Positions 25,369 through 31,699 of a stretch of DNA of 37,233 nucleotides are shown piece by piece. The notes under the pieces were generated by a model. It saw only the letters and a program-made list of their open reading frames with translations. It was not told the DNA's origin and did no database searches. A program made the translations under genes and the position numbers. Numbering within the stretch: the first letter of the stretch is position 1; each line of letters starts with the position of its first letter. The DNA comes from Anaerolineales bacterium (GTDB lineage: Bacteria > Chloroflexota > Anaerolineae > Anaerolineales > UBA11858). Location of the stretch: NCBI GenBank assembly GCA_016785015.1, contig JADHTJ010000031.1, positions 1 through 37,233 on the forward strand. The letters are read 5' to 3'.

Positions 25369-26829
25369 TTAATCTTCGATCATAGATTTACATATCTTGA
25401 TTTGCTCCTTGACTGCTTCTGGGGCTGTCCCGCCAAAAGCTTTTCGACGGGCTATGCTAACTTGTGGATCAAAAACCTCGTAAACGGATTGTTCAAAAAC
25501 CGGATGGATGGATTGGTAATCTGAGAGGGACAAAGTCTCCAGAGATACTTCTTTTTTAAGGGCAGTCTTGACGACCTGCCCTGTGAGGGTATGGGCCTCT
25601 CGGAAGGGGATACCGTTCCCAACGAGGTAATCAGCCAGGTCAGTGGCCATCATGCTAGCGTCAATGGCAGAATCCATCCTTCTTGGATTTATCGTCAGTG
25701 TTCGCAGCGCATTGGCGATGACTGGCAGCAAGGCCATCAGTGTGTCGTAGGCATTGAACACCGGGACTTTATCCTCTTGCAAATCTTTATCATAAGTCGA
25801 GGGAAGGCCTTTCAGTGTTGCTAAAAGGCCAGTGAGATAACCCAAGAGTGTTCCTGCTTTACCGCGCGCCAGCTCGAAGGGGTCAGGATTCTTCTTTTGG
25901 GGCATCAGGCTAGAGCCGGTGGCGTAGGCATCATCGAGTTCGAAAAAATCAAACTCGGTACTGGTAAAAATAACCATACTCTCAGCCAATTTACTCAGGT
26001 GAGCGCCGATCAGCGCGGCAACGAAGAGGAATTCTACGGCGAAATCTCTGTCGGAAACGGCGTCAATACTATTTGGAGACGGCTGATCAAAGCCCAGATT
26101 TTTCGTCAGGGCATGTCGGTCGATGGGGAAGGGCGTTCCTGCCAGGGCACTCGCTCCCAAGGGCAATACAGATAAACGTGGCTTTAGAGCAGCCAGACGA
26201 TCTAGATCGCGCTGTAGGGGCCAAAAGTGAGAGAGCCACCAATGACTGAGCAAGATCGGCTGTGCGCGCTGCAAATGAGTGTAGCCGGGCATGATGATGT
26301 ATTGTCCCTCATCCCTTGCCCTTCTCCCAGCGGGAGAAGGGAGTTCTGGCCCCCTCTTCCCTTGGGAGAGGGCCGGGGTGAGGGAGCACATTAAATCATT
26401 CTCCGCACGCTCAATATACGCGATCTGTAAATCGCGCAGAGCATTTTCCAGATTGGGAATATAGTCGAGCAGCCACATACGAAAATCGGTGGCGACCTGG
26501 TCATTGCGACTGCGCCCGGTGTGCAGCTTGCCGGCCAGCGGACCGATAATCTCGCCCAGGCGCCGTTCCACTGCGGTGTGAATGTCTTCATCGCTGGGGA
26601 TGAAATCAAACTCTTCGGAAACTAATTCATCCCTAATTTGCTGCAATCCACTTGAAATTAGGTTTCCTTCTTCTTGAGTTAGCAATCTAGCCTGGGTCAA
26701 AGTTTCGACCCAGGCCAGGCTGCCACGTATATCCTGCTCTGCCATTCGTTGATCAAAACTGATCGAGGCGTTGAGCGCAAACATATTGGGATCTGATTGG
26801 CTGGAAAATCTTCCATTCCAGAGGGTCAT
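25369..26829 (-). CDS. argH: Argininosuccinate lyase with in-frame palindrome insertion
   Basis: A 486-residue ArgH, which cleaves argininosuccinate to arginine and fumarate, the last step of arginine synthesis. The conserved elements are HTGRSRNDQVATDFRMW, MPGYTHLQRAQPI with the catalytic His, and the family signature GSSLMPQKKNPDPFEL. It is about 25 residues longer than usual; the extra length corresponds to residues about 149-175 (Pro-, Arg- and Gly-rich), encoded by the 80-bp palindromic element at 26306-26385. The insertion sits just before the catalytic MPGYTHLQ loop, in a position that appears tolerated as the frame is intact. The ATG has a GGAGG ribosome binding site. It follows argG by 16 bases and precedes crcB by 43 bases. 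Confidence 0.95.
   Translation of the reverse strand: MTLWNGRFSSQSDPNMFALNASISFDQRMAEQDIRGSLAWVETLTQARLLTQEEGNLISSGLQQIRDELVSEEFDFIPSDEDIHTAVERRLGEIIGPLAGKLHTGRSRNDQVATDFRMWLLDYIPNLENALRDLQIAYIERAENDLMCSLTPALSQGKRGPELPSPAGRRARDEGQYIIMPGYTHLQRAQPILLSHWWLSHFWPLQRDLDRLAALKPRLSVLPLGASALAGTPFPIDRHALTKNLGFDQPSPNSIDAVSDRDFAVEFLFVAALIGAHLSKLAESMVIFTSTEFDFFELDDAYATGSSLMPQKKNPDPFELARGKAGTLLGYLTGLLATLKGLPSTYDKDLQEDKVPVFNAYDTLMALLPVIANALRTLTINPRRMDSAIDASMMATDLADYLVGNGIPFREAHTLTGQVVKTALKKEVSLETLSLSDYQSIHPVFEQSVYEVFDPQVSIARRKAFGGTAPEAVKEQIKICKSMIED
26306..26385. repeat. Compound palindromic element inserted in argH
   Basis: An 80-bp G/C-rich element with three nested inverted repeats. Hairpin 1 is perfect over 10 bp (26319-26328 with 26332-26341). 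Hairpin 2 is formed around CTCTTCCCTTGGGAGAG (26353-26369). The outer ends CCCTCATCCC (26306-26315) and GGGGTGAGGG (26376-26385) are complementary at nine of ten positions. The outline CCCTCA...GGGTGAGGG is a repeat style seen dispersed in many bacterial genomes (REP/RPE-like). Here it remains translatable in the argH frame. Confidence 0.75.
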
Positions 26830-26845
26830 AGATGGCCTCCGATTT

Positions 26846-28114
26846 TTAGTCTCGTTTGAACCTGGTGTAATCTGGTTTGGGTATGTTTAATCCTGAAACA
26901 GGTAAATTGTTGAGGGCGCGCACTTTCAAAGGCAACCCGTAAAGGTGAATGAAGCCTTCTGCATCGGATTGATCATAAACATCTTCCTGTCCGAAGGTGG
27001 CGAAATCTTCCCGGTAGAGGGAAAAGGGGCTCTTGCTCCCGGCGGGGATGATATTGCCCTTATAAAGCTTCAGTCGCACAGTTCCGGTGACCGGTCCCTG
27101 GATGTTGTCCATAAAAGCGTCGATTGCTTCTTTAAGCGGCGTGAACCACAATCCATTGTAGAGCAGTTCGGCATATTTTAATGCGACGACATCTTTATAT
27201 TGAATCGTGTTTTTGTCGAGCACTAGAGATTCCAATGCTTGGTGGGCTGCAAATAAGATCGTTCCACCGGGAGTTTCATAGACCCCGTGGGATTTCATGC
27301 CAACTAGACGACTTTCGACAAGATCAGTTCGCCCGATACCATGTACCCCGCCAATGGTATTGAGTTTGGCGATGAGTTGGGCTGGGGTAACACTATCGCC
27401 ATTCAACTTGGTTGGTGTGCCAGATTCGAATTCGATCTCGACATATTCTGGTTTATCCGGAGCATCTTCGGGAGACGCACTGATCTGGAACATGGACTCG
27501 TCGGGCTCGCCCCAGGTTTCTTCAAGGGGGCCACCCTCATGGGAAAGATGCCATAAATTGTGGTCTCGACTATAAATGGATTTAAGCGTGTTTGGAACAG
27601 GGATGCCGCGTTCTGCTGCGTATTCCAGGGCATCTTCTCTAGAGCGAATTTTCCATTCGCGCCAGGGAGCGATTACCTTTAGCCGCGGATCCAGGGCCAT
27701 GACTGTTAACTCAAAGCGAACCTGGTCATTACCCTTACCTGTTGCTCCGTGGGCGACAGCGTCGGCGCCGACCTGATGAGCTACTTCAACAAGGTATTTG
27801 GCCGTAAGGGGCCTTGCAACGGATGTGCCCAATAGATATTTGCGCTCATAAATTGCACCAGCGCGCACCAGAGGTATTAGGTATTCGCTGGCGAACTCTT
27901 CTTCCAGATCTTTGATAATGATTTTGCTTGCACCACTAGCAAGGGCTTTTTCTTCTAATCCGTCCAGCTCATCGCCCTGGCCTAAGCCGGCAGTGAAACA
28001 AACTACTTCGCAGTCGTAGTTTTCCTTAAGCCAAGGCACGATCACTGAAGTGTCCAGGCCACCGGAGTATGCAAGCACAACCTTTTCAACGGATTTAGAT
28101 GGATGATTAAACAT
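26846..28114 (-). CDS. argG: Argininosuccinate synthase
   Basis: A 422-residue ATP-dependent ligase that joins citrulline and aspartate to argininosuccinate in the cytoplasm. The PP-loop [18 protein letters not shown] is at residues 12-29, and the citrulline/aspartate-site stretches [16 protein letters not shown] and APWREW follow in the expected places. Length is normal. An AAGGAG ribosome binding site precedes the ATG. The mRNA leader contains a short arginine-rich ORF and an intrinsic terminator (28164-28322), pointing to control by arginine availability. argH follows after 16 bases. The other arginine genes (argBCDFJ) are not in this window. Confidence 0.96.
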   Translation of the reverse strand: MFNHPSKSVEKVVLAYSGGLDTSVIVPWLKENYDCEVVCFTAGLGQGDELDGLEEKALASGASKIIIKDLEEEFASEYLIPLVRAGAIYERKYLLGTSVARPLTAKYLVEVAHQVGADAVAHGATGKGNDQVRFELTVMALDPRLKVIAPWREWKIRSREDALEYAAERGIPVPNTLKSIYSRDHNLWHLSHEGGPLEETWGEPDESMFQISASPEDAPDKPEYVEIEFESGTPTKLNGDSVTPAQLIAKLNTIGGVHGIGRTDLVESRLVGMKSHGVYETPGGTILFAAHQALESLVLDKNTIQYKDVVALKYAELLYNGLWFTPLKEAIDAFMDNIQGPVTGTVRLKLYKGNIIPAGSKSPFSLYREDFATFGQEDVYDQSDAEGFIHLYGLPLKVRALNNLPVSGLNIPKPDYTRFKRD

Positions 28115-28163
28115 GATCTTCTCCTTTTTTGATCTCGCCTCTTCGTAGAGAGCGAAAGATAAT

Positions 28164-28194
28164 AAAAAAAGCCCTCCTTTGGGAAAGGAGGGCT
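28164..28194 (-). terminator. Intrinsic terminator in the argG leader (probable attenuator)
   Basis: AGCCCTCCTTT (28170-28180) pairs perfectly with AAAGGAGGGCT (28184-28194) around GGG, and on the minus strand is followed by a T-run of seven (28170-28164). It ends 50 bases before the argG ATG and begins 30 bases after the stop of the arginine-rich leader ORF. Its position between a promoter and argG fits attenuation better than simple termination of the upstream methyltransferase gene. Confidence 0.9.
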
Positions 28195-28223
28195 CTGCTT
28201 ACGAAAAATTTGTGTAATGTTTG

Positions 28224-28322
28224 CTATGGTTGATTACCCAAGCACAAACGTCCGACCTTCCTAATTGGGGTGCGGTTGGTTCGACGAGCTCGACGGACGT
28301 TGGATAAACTTGGGATCAACAT
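28224..28322 (-). CDS. Arginine-rich leader peptide of the argGH operon
   Basis: A 32-codon ORF that begins with ATG at 28322 and stops at 28224. Seven of its 32 residues are arginine (positions 10, 11, 13, 14, 17, 21 and 25: codons CGT, CGA, CGT, CGA, CGC, AGG, CGT), concentrated in the middle. No Shine-Dalgarno sequence is present, but a promoter -10 box lies only 10 bases upstream, so the mRNA is probably leaderless or nearly so. An 8-bp inverted repeat, 28294-28301 with 28247-28254, encloses the arginine codons and would be opened by a ribosome stalled on them. An intrinsic terminator follows 30 bases after the stop. The peptide itself probably has no function. Seen: ORF, promoter, stem, terminator. 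Inferred: arginine-responsive attenuation. It is shorter than most gene callers accept. Confidence 0.75.
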   Translation of the reverse strand: MLIPSLSNVRRARRTNRTPIRKVGRLCLGNQP

Positions 28323-28332
28323 ATTAGGTAGG

Positions 28333-28361
28333 AGTTTAGCATTGGGCTTTTATTCCGTCAA
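28333..28361 (-). promoter_or_regulatory. Predicted promoter of the argG leader
   Basis: On the minus strand TTGACG (28361-28356) and TAAACT (28338-28333) are separated by exactly 17 bases, matching the -35 box at five and the -10 box at four of six positions. Transcription should start near 28324-28328, within a few bases of the leader ATG at 28322. The same -35/-10 pair with the same spacing occurs at 29360-29388. Confidence 0.65.
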
Positions 28362-28376
28362 TGATTTAATAGTTTT

Positions 28377-29183
28377 TCAAAGATTCCAGGCCTTGAAGAT
28401 GCCACTATCTTTTTTAACGAAGATTACCCTACCATTAAGTGCCATCTCCTGCTCCATAAACCGCTTTAGAGCTTCCCTGCGATTGTTGTCCATGCTCATG
28501 CTGATGCTAGATAGAATATAGTCTACGATTGCGTCGGCATCTGTGATTTCTAAATCATCTGGATAGCGATCAACTTCTGTTTTCGAAAACCATTCTCGAA
28601 GTTGTGGTTTGGCATTTTCCAGGGTGAAGGGATATGTTTCACTCTTGAAGACGGTTTCGATCTCTGGGTCGAATTTCTCTATTAGAGCTGGAAGCTCTTG
28701 CATGTGAGTTTCACCAATCGTAGAGCAGAAGAACTTTCCATTCTCCTTGAGCACTCGATGTATTTCAGAGAGGGACTTTCGCCGGTCTGGAACATGATAG
28801 AGAAAATGGTTGGCGATGACAGCATCAAATTGTCTATCTTCATAAGGAATAGATTGCGCATCGATGATCTCGAATTTGAAGGGATGTGATTGATTCGCCA
28901 AATTCTGCCGCGCTTGCTCAATCATTCCTGGCGAGAAATCGGAGAGGGTGATCTCCCAGCCAGCTGGAATGCGGGATATGTTTTCTAGCCACAGATCTCC
29001 AGGCCCGCAGCCCAATTCAAGGATACGGCATATCTTGGGTAAATTGAAGTGATCGAATACCCATAAACACCAGCCGTATTTGTTGATGCTGAACTCAACG
29101 TGCAAACGGATGCGTGCGTTGAGTTTTTTTGCATTCTGGTATTGTTCATTAAGTAGGTAATCAGGATCGTTTAGTTTGGACAT
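28377..29183 (-). CDS. Class I SAM-dependent methyltransferase
   Basis: A 268-residue methyltransferase with ICRILELGCGPGDLWLENI as motif I (near residues 49-67), TLSDFSPGMIEQARQNL as the acidic-loop/helix segment and DAVIANHFLYHVPDRRKSLSEIHRVLK as the post motif. It belongs to the Methyltransf_11/25-like group, often involved in small-molecule or lipid methylation; the substrate is not recognised. The start at 29183 has CGGAG seven bases upstream. A TATAAT box at 29213-29218 about 30 bases upstream is a candidate -10 element. It is transcribed toward the arginine operon, with the leader promoter of argG located just beyond its stop codon. The C-terminal 60 residues (EMALNGRVIFVKKDSGIF) are typical of the family. 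Confidence 0.85.
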   Translation of the reverse strand: MSKLNDPDYLLNEQYQNAKKLNARIRLHVEFSINKYGWCLWVFDHFNLPKICRILELGCGPGDLWLENISRIPAGWEITLSDFSPGMIEQARQNLANQSHPFKFEIIDAQSIPYEDRQFDAVIANHFLYHVPDRRKSLSEIHRVLKENGKFFCSTIGETHMQELPALIEKFDPEIETVFKSETYPFTLENAKPQLREWFSKTEVDRYPDDLEITDADAIVDYILSSISMSMDNNRREALKRFMEQEMALNGRVIFVKKDSGIFKAWNL

Positions 29184-29231
29184 TCGAAACTCCGATATTA
29201 GCTATTTTGATGATTATATTCGAAATTACCC

Positions 29232-29333
29232 TTGACAGGGCGAAATCGCAAAGTTTTTGCCATCTACATTGGATTTGCGCTCATCGGGGCTGTTGTTTTC
29301 GGGTATGTATATAATTTTGCATTGAGTTTCTAA
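29232..29333 (+). CDS. Very short single-helix ORF, doubtful
   Basis: A TTG-initiated frame of 33 codons encodes a basic start followed by one strongly hydrophobic helix (IYIGFALIGAVVFGYVYNF). The composition is typical of a small membrane peptide. There is no ribosome binding site and no clear promoter, and it starts close to the divergent methyltransferase. It may be a chance frame or the remnant of a membrane protein gene. Confidence 0.2.
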   Translation: MTGRNRKVFAIYIGFALIGAVVFGYVYNFALSF

Positions 29334-29359
29334 TCCCAAATGAATTGTGAAAAAATTCC

Positions 29360-29388
29360 TTGACCCTGCTTGTCTCTTGCGGTAAACT
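29360..29388 (+). promoter_or_regulatory. Predicted promoter of the 29421 small ORF/leader RNA
   Basis: TTGACC (29360-29365) and TAAACT (29383-29388) are separated by 17 bases. The -10 hexamer and spacing are identical to the argG leader promoter. Transcription would start near 29395 and reach the terminator at 29660-29693 after about 300 nt. Confidence 0.6.
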
Positions 29389-29420
29389 CATTCCCGCTGT
29401 TTAGACACGGAGGCATCCTA

Positions 29421-29573
29421 ATGCACCCGACAACCGAAAAGAACGGCTTGACGGAGAAAGATTACCAACATATGCTTTATTTTCGAACCGTCAAGCATTC
29501 AATTGCCACATCTGGTGACAGTTCTTTTTTGTGTTGCTGGTTCGCACCTCCGGTCTTGCGCGAAATGGTGTAA
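29421..29573 (+). CDS. 50-residue leader-type ORF upstream of the Eis-like gene
   Basis: A 50-codon ORF with a very good GGAGG ribosome binding site seven bases before the ATG and a matching promoter 33 bases upstream. The product begins MHPTTEKNGLTEKDYQ and ends with a hydrophobic, Cys/Trp/Pro-containing segment (FLCCWFAPPVLREMV). It resembles no family I know. A 9-bp inverted repeat (29446-29454 with 29488-29496) lies inside it and TTCGC/GCGAA hairpins near its end. It is followed by two more hairpins and an intrinsic terminator. It could be a regulatory upstream ORF for the acetyltransferase gene 267 bases downstream or an independent small protein. The regulatory reading is inference. Confidence 0.6.
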   Translation: MHPTTEKNGLTEKDYQHMLYFRTVKHSIATSGDSSFLCCWFAPPVLREMV

Positions 29574-29659
29574 TCAAATCGCCAATTCGCCACCCTAGTG
29601 TAAGAACACAGGGGAACATTTCAGACAAAGTACTGAAACCTACACACACTCTGTAATCT
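29574..29659 (+). ncRNA. Structured part of the leader RNA between the small ORF and its terminator
   Basis: Two hairpins can be drawn: CCCTAGTGT/ACACAGGGG (29593-29601 with 29606-29614, loop AAGA, one mismatch and one wobble) and TTTCAG/CTGAAA (29619-29624 with 29633-29638). With the inverted repeats in the small ORF and the terminator they make a highly structured 300-nt transcript. I could not match it to a riboswitch class I know (SAM, TPP, cobalamin, ZTP or T-box motifs are absent). Confidence 0.4.
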
Positions 29660-29693
29660 AAGGCCACGGTGCAATCCATTCCGTGGCTTTTTT
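29660..29693 (+). terminator. Intrinsic terminator of the small-ORF transcript
   Basis: GCCACGG (29663-29669) pairs with CCGTGGC (29681-29687), extended by AAG/TTT outer pairs including one wobble, and is followed by six T residues (29688-29693) on the plus strand. It is the clearest plus-strand terminator in the window and sits 148 bases before the Eis-like gene. Confidence 0.88.
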
Positions 29694-29705
29694 AATTAAT
29701 AATTG

Positions 29706-29795
29706 ATGTTACGCAGGACTGGCAGTCCTTAGGAGAGAAATTCCCATGTTCCAACCGAATTTATTAGGACTGCCAGTCCTATGTGTGCGTAACAT
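29706..29795. mobile_element. MITE-like inverted repeat
   Basis: The ends ATGTTACGC (29706-29714) and GCGTAACAT (29787-29795) are perfect inverted repeats. Just inside them AGGACTGGCAGTCCT (29715-29729) and AGGACTGCCAGTCCT (29766-29780) are near-palindromes and inverted copies of one another. The interior of about 36 bases is unrelated and codes for nothing. A/T-rich sequence flanks both ends, with TAATAATT to the left and AATTATTA to the right. The size and structure fit a miniature inverted-repeat element or large REP unit. No transposase is nearby. Confidence 0.65.
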
Positions 29796-29840
29796 GAGTT
29801 AATAAATTATTACGTTTGAACTGAAATTAAGGAAATTATC

Positions 29841-31193
29841 ATGAGTACACTACAACTGCCAAAAAATTTAGGAGACAATCTGATCTTGCGCTGGGCTACG
29901 CCTGCTGATAATGAACAGCTCCTTGAGCTGACTTTCCATGCCCTCGACGAAGGTGAAGAAGAGTATCCATTTGTAAAAATCTTTGTACAGGATTGGATTG
30001 ATGGAAAATTCCCAATCTTGAAACATGAGGCTATGACTGTCGTTGAGGACACGAATACAAGTAAGCTTGTCTCATCGATGTGCCTTTTCTCCTCGATCTG
30101 GCGCTACGGGGAAACCGAATTCAAGGTAGGGCGACCTGAATTGGTGATGACCCATGAAGATTATCGCCGCCGTGGGTTGATCAGTAAACAATTCGAGGTC
30201 ATCCATGCTCTCAGCGAGGCGCGTGGAGAAGTGATGCAGGTAATAACTGGAATCCCTTCACTATACCGCGCATTCGATTATGAATTATGCCTTGAACTGG
30301 GCGGCGGATACCGAATTTATCCCCCATCTTTCCCCAAACTGAAGGGAGATCTTGCCGATGATTATCGCTTAAGAGAACCTGTCAGCGATGCGGACCGAGC
30401 TTTCATCAAAGATCTGCACAAAACTAATACTCGCGCAATGCTTTTCTCAATGGATGTTCCAGATCCAATCTGGGATTTTGAATTCGGTGGTTATACCGAT
30501 GGATCGGATGGCAAGTTCCACTGGTTGGTCATTGAAAATAAAGCAGGTGAACCTTTGGGATACCTGCACCATGATCACGTTTTCTGGGGCCCGGTGATGG
30601 ATATCAACTTTTTGGCGCTCAAGCCCGGAGTTGGTTATCTCAACCTGCTGCCTCATCTGCTGCATGGCTTGTGGAATATCGCTCAGCGCAAATTTGTGGA
30701 TGATAATATCAACCATCCTGCTGAAGAAATCCGTGGTCTGTACTTGCGCTTGGGGCGTGATCACCCGCTCTATGATGCCATTGGGCGCGACCTGATGCTA
30801 AAAGCGCCGGCCTACGCCTGGTACACGCGTTTCCTCGATGAAACCGCATACCTGAATGCGATCAAACCCCAATTGGAGAAACATGTAGCTGAATCAACTG
30901 CGGGAGCAGGATTCACTGGGGAATTGAAACTCAACTTCTACAACAGGGGCACACACCTGAAATTCCAGGAGGGTCGGCTTGAAATTGAGAGCTGGCTGCC
31001 CCCAAACGGATCGGCTGGTCATGCCCATTTCCCCGCCAACTCATTCTGGTCAGTGATGTGCGGTCAGAAAAAGGCTTCACAACTGGCCATAGAAATCGCC
31101 GATTGTTGGATGTCTCGCACGGCACAAGTTCTTTTGGATTGCATCTTCCCCGAATTCAACGGGCAAGTCTGGGTGATGGGCGGCGGAGGATAG
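29841..31193 (+). CDS. Eis-like GNAT N-acetyltransferase with SCP2-like C-terminal domain
   Basis: A 450-residue acetyl-CoA-dependent acetyltransferase. The N-terminal GNAT domain (about residues 10-150) contains the acetyl-CoA loop MTHEDYRRRGLISKQF and the following ITGIPSLYRAFDYEL. A second, less conserved acyltransferase-like domain spans about 170-330. The C-terminal ~100 residues (LKLNFYNRGTHLKFQEGRLEIES and IADCWMSRTAQVLLDCIFPEF) look like the sterol-carrier-like domain of the Eis family. Eis proteins acetylate aminoglycosides and other amines; here the substrate is unknown. AAGGA lies seven bases before the ATG. The upstream region contains the MITE-like repeat and, before it, a promoter-ORF-terminator leader. 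A TIGR04076 gene follows after 45 bases. Confidence 0.82.
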   Translation: MSTLQLPKNLGDNLILRWATPADNEQLLELTFHALDEGEEEYPFVKIFVQDWIDGKFPILKHEAMTVVEDTNTSKLVSSMCLFSSIWRYGETEFKVGRPELVMTHEDYRRRGLISKQFEVIHALSEARGEVMQVITGIPSLYRAFDYELCLELGGGYRIYPPSFPKLKGDLADDYRLREPVSDADRAFIKDLHKTNTRAMLFSMDVPDPIWDFEFGGYTDGSDGKFHWLVIENKAGEPLGYLHHDHVFWGPVMDINFLALKPGVGYLNLLPHLLHGLWNIAQRKFVDDNINHPAEEIRGLYLRLGRDHPLYDAIGRDLMLKAPAYAWYTRFLDETAYLNAIKPQLEKHVAESTAGAGFTGELKLNFYNRGTHLKFQEGRLEIESWLPPNGSAGHAHFPANSFWSVMCGQKKASQLAIEIADCWMSRTAQVLLDCIFPEFNGQVWVMGGGG

Positions 31194-31238
31194 ATGTTCG
31201 ATCTTTGCAAGACGTATATCAAATAAAGGAAAAATATA

Positions 31239-31601
31239 ATGAAAGATTACATTATCGAATTAGAGATTTATGAAGGCAACGGAGGGGAGAATCGCGTCGA
31301 TGAAACCCCCGTGGACTTTGCTAATGAAGGGATTTGCGCCTGGATGTACAGAGATTTTAAAGTGGGGCAGAAATTCCGATACCCTGAAGATTTTGGAGAA
31401 TTATGTCCGTGGCTCGTGGACAGTCTATCAGGTGTAATTCGGGTACTCGAACATGGAGGAATGTTGCCTTGGAAATATCAAGGCACTCCATACGAAAAGG
31501 TCATTGATCCCAATGGAGTGACGACAGAGTATGTGAGGTGTCTCGACCCTACAGCATCCGGGGTAGTTATCAAGGTGACAAGAACCGTGTTGCCGGAATG
31601 A
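31239..31601 (+). CDS. TIGR04076 family protein
   Basis: A 120-residue protein. The pattern G-I-C-A-W-M then FKVGQKFRYPEDFGELCPWLVDSLSGVIRVLEHGGMLPW, and a closing CLDPTASGVVIKVTR, matches the TIGR04076 family, in which a CPWA-like cysteine motif and a C-terminal C-P-D-x-x-N-x-V-x-x-x-I block are conserved. Three cysteines (C in GICAW, ELCPW, RCLDP) suggest metal or cofactor binding, but no function is established. An AAGGA ribosome binding site lies ten bases before the ATG. It probably shares a transcript with the Eis-like gene. Confidence 0.75.
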   Translation: MKDYIIELEIYEGNGGENRVDETPVDFANEGICAWMYRDFKVGQKFRYPEDFGELCPWLVDSLSGVIRVLEHGGMLPWKYQGTPYEKVIDPNGVTTEYVRCLDPTASGVVIKVTRTVLPE

Positions 31602-31699
31602 TGTAAACACAGTGGACTCTTCTTGATAAATATTGGGAGTGTAGAAACCCCATAAAAACACAAACCAACCCAAACTACAGAAATTGAATATCCTGTAAC

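Noticed and set aside
28115-28376. T-box or known arginine-related riboswitch upstream of argG
   Set aside because: No T-box AGGGUGGNACCGCG motif or specifier-loop architecture is present; the leader-peptide model explains the sequence better.
28270-28521. Plus-strand frame of 83 codons beginning with an Arg-rich stretch
   Set aside because: It is the complement of the arginine leader and methyltransferase gene; the Arg codons arise because TCGA-type sequence reads Arg-rich on both strands. No promoter or ribosome binding site fits.
29395-29693. tmRNA or 6S RNA
   Set aside because: The encoded peptide does not end in a tag such as ALAA, there is no tRNA-like 3' end, and no central open bulge flanked by long stems as in 6S RNA.
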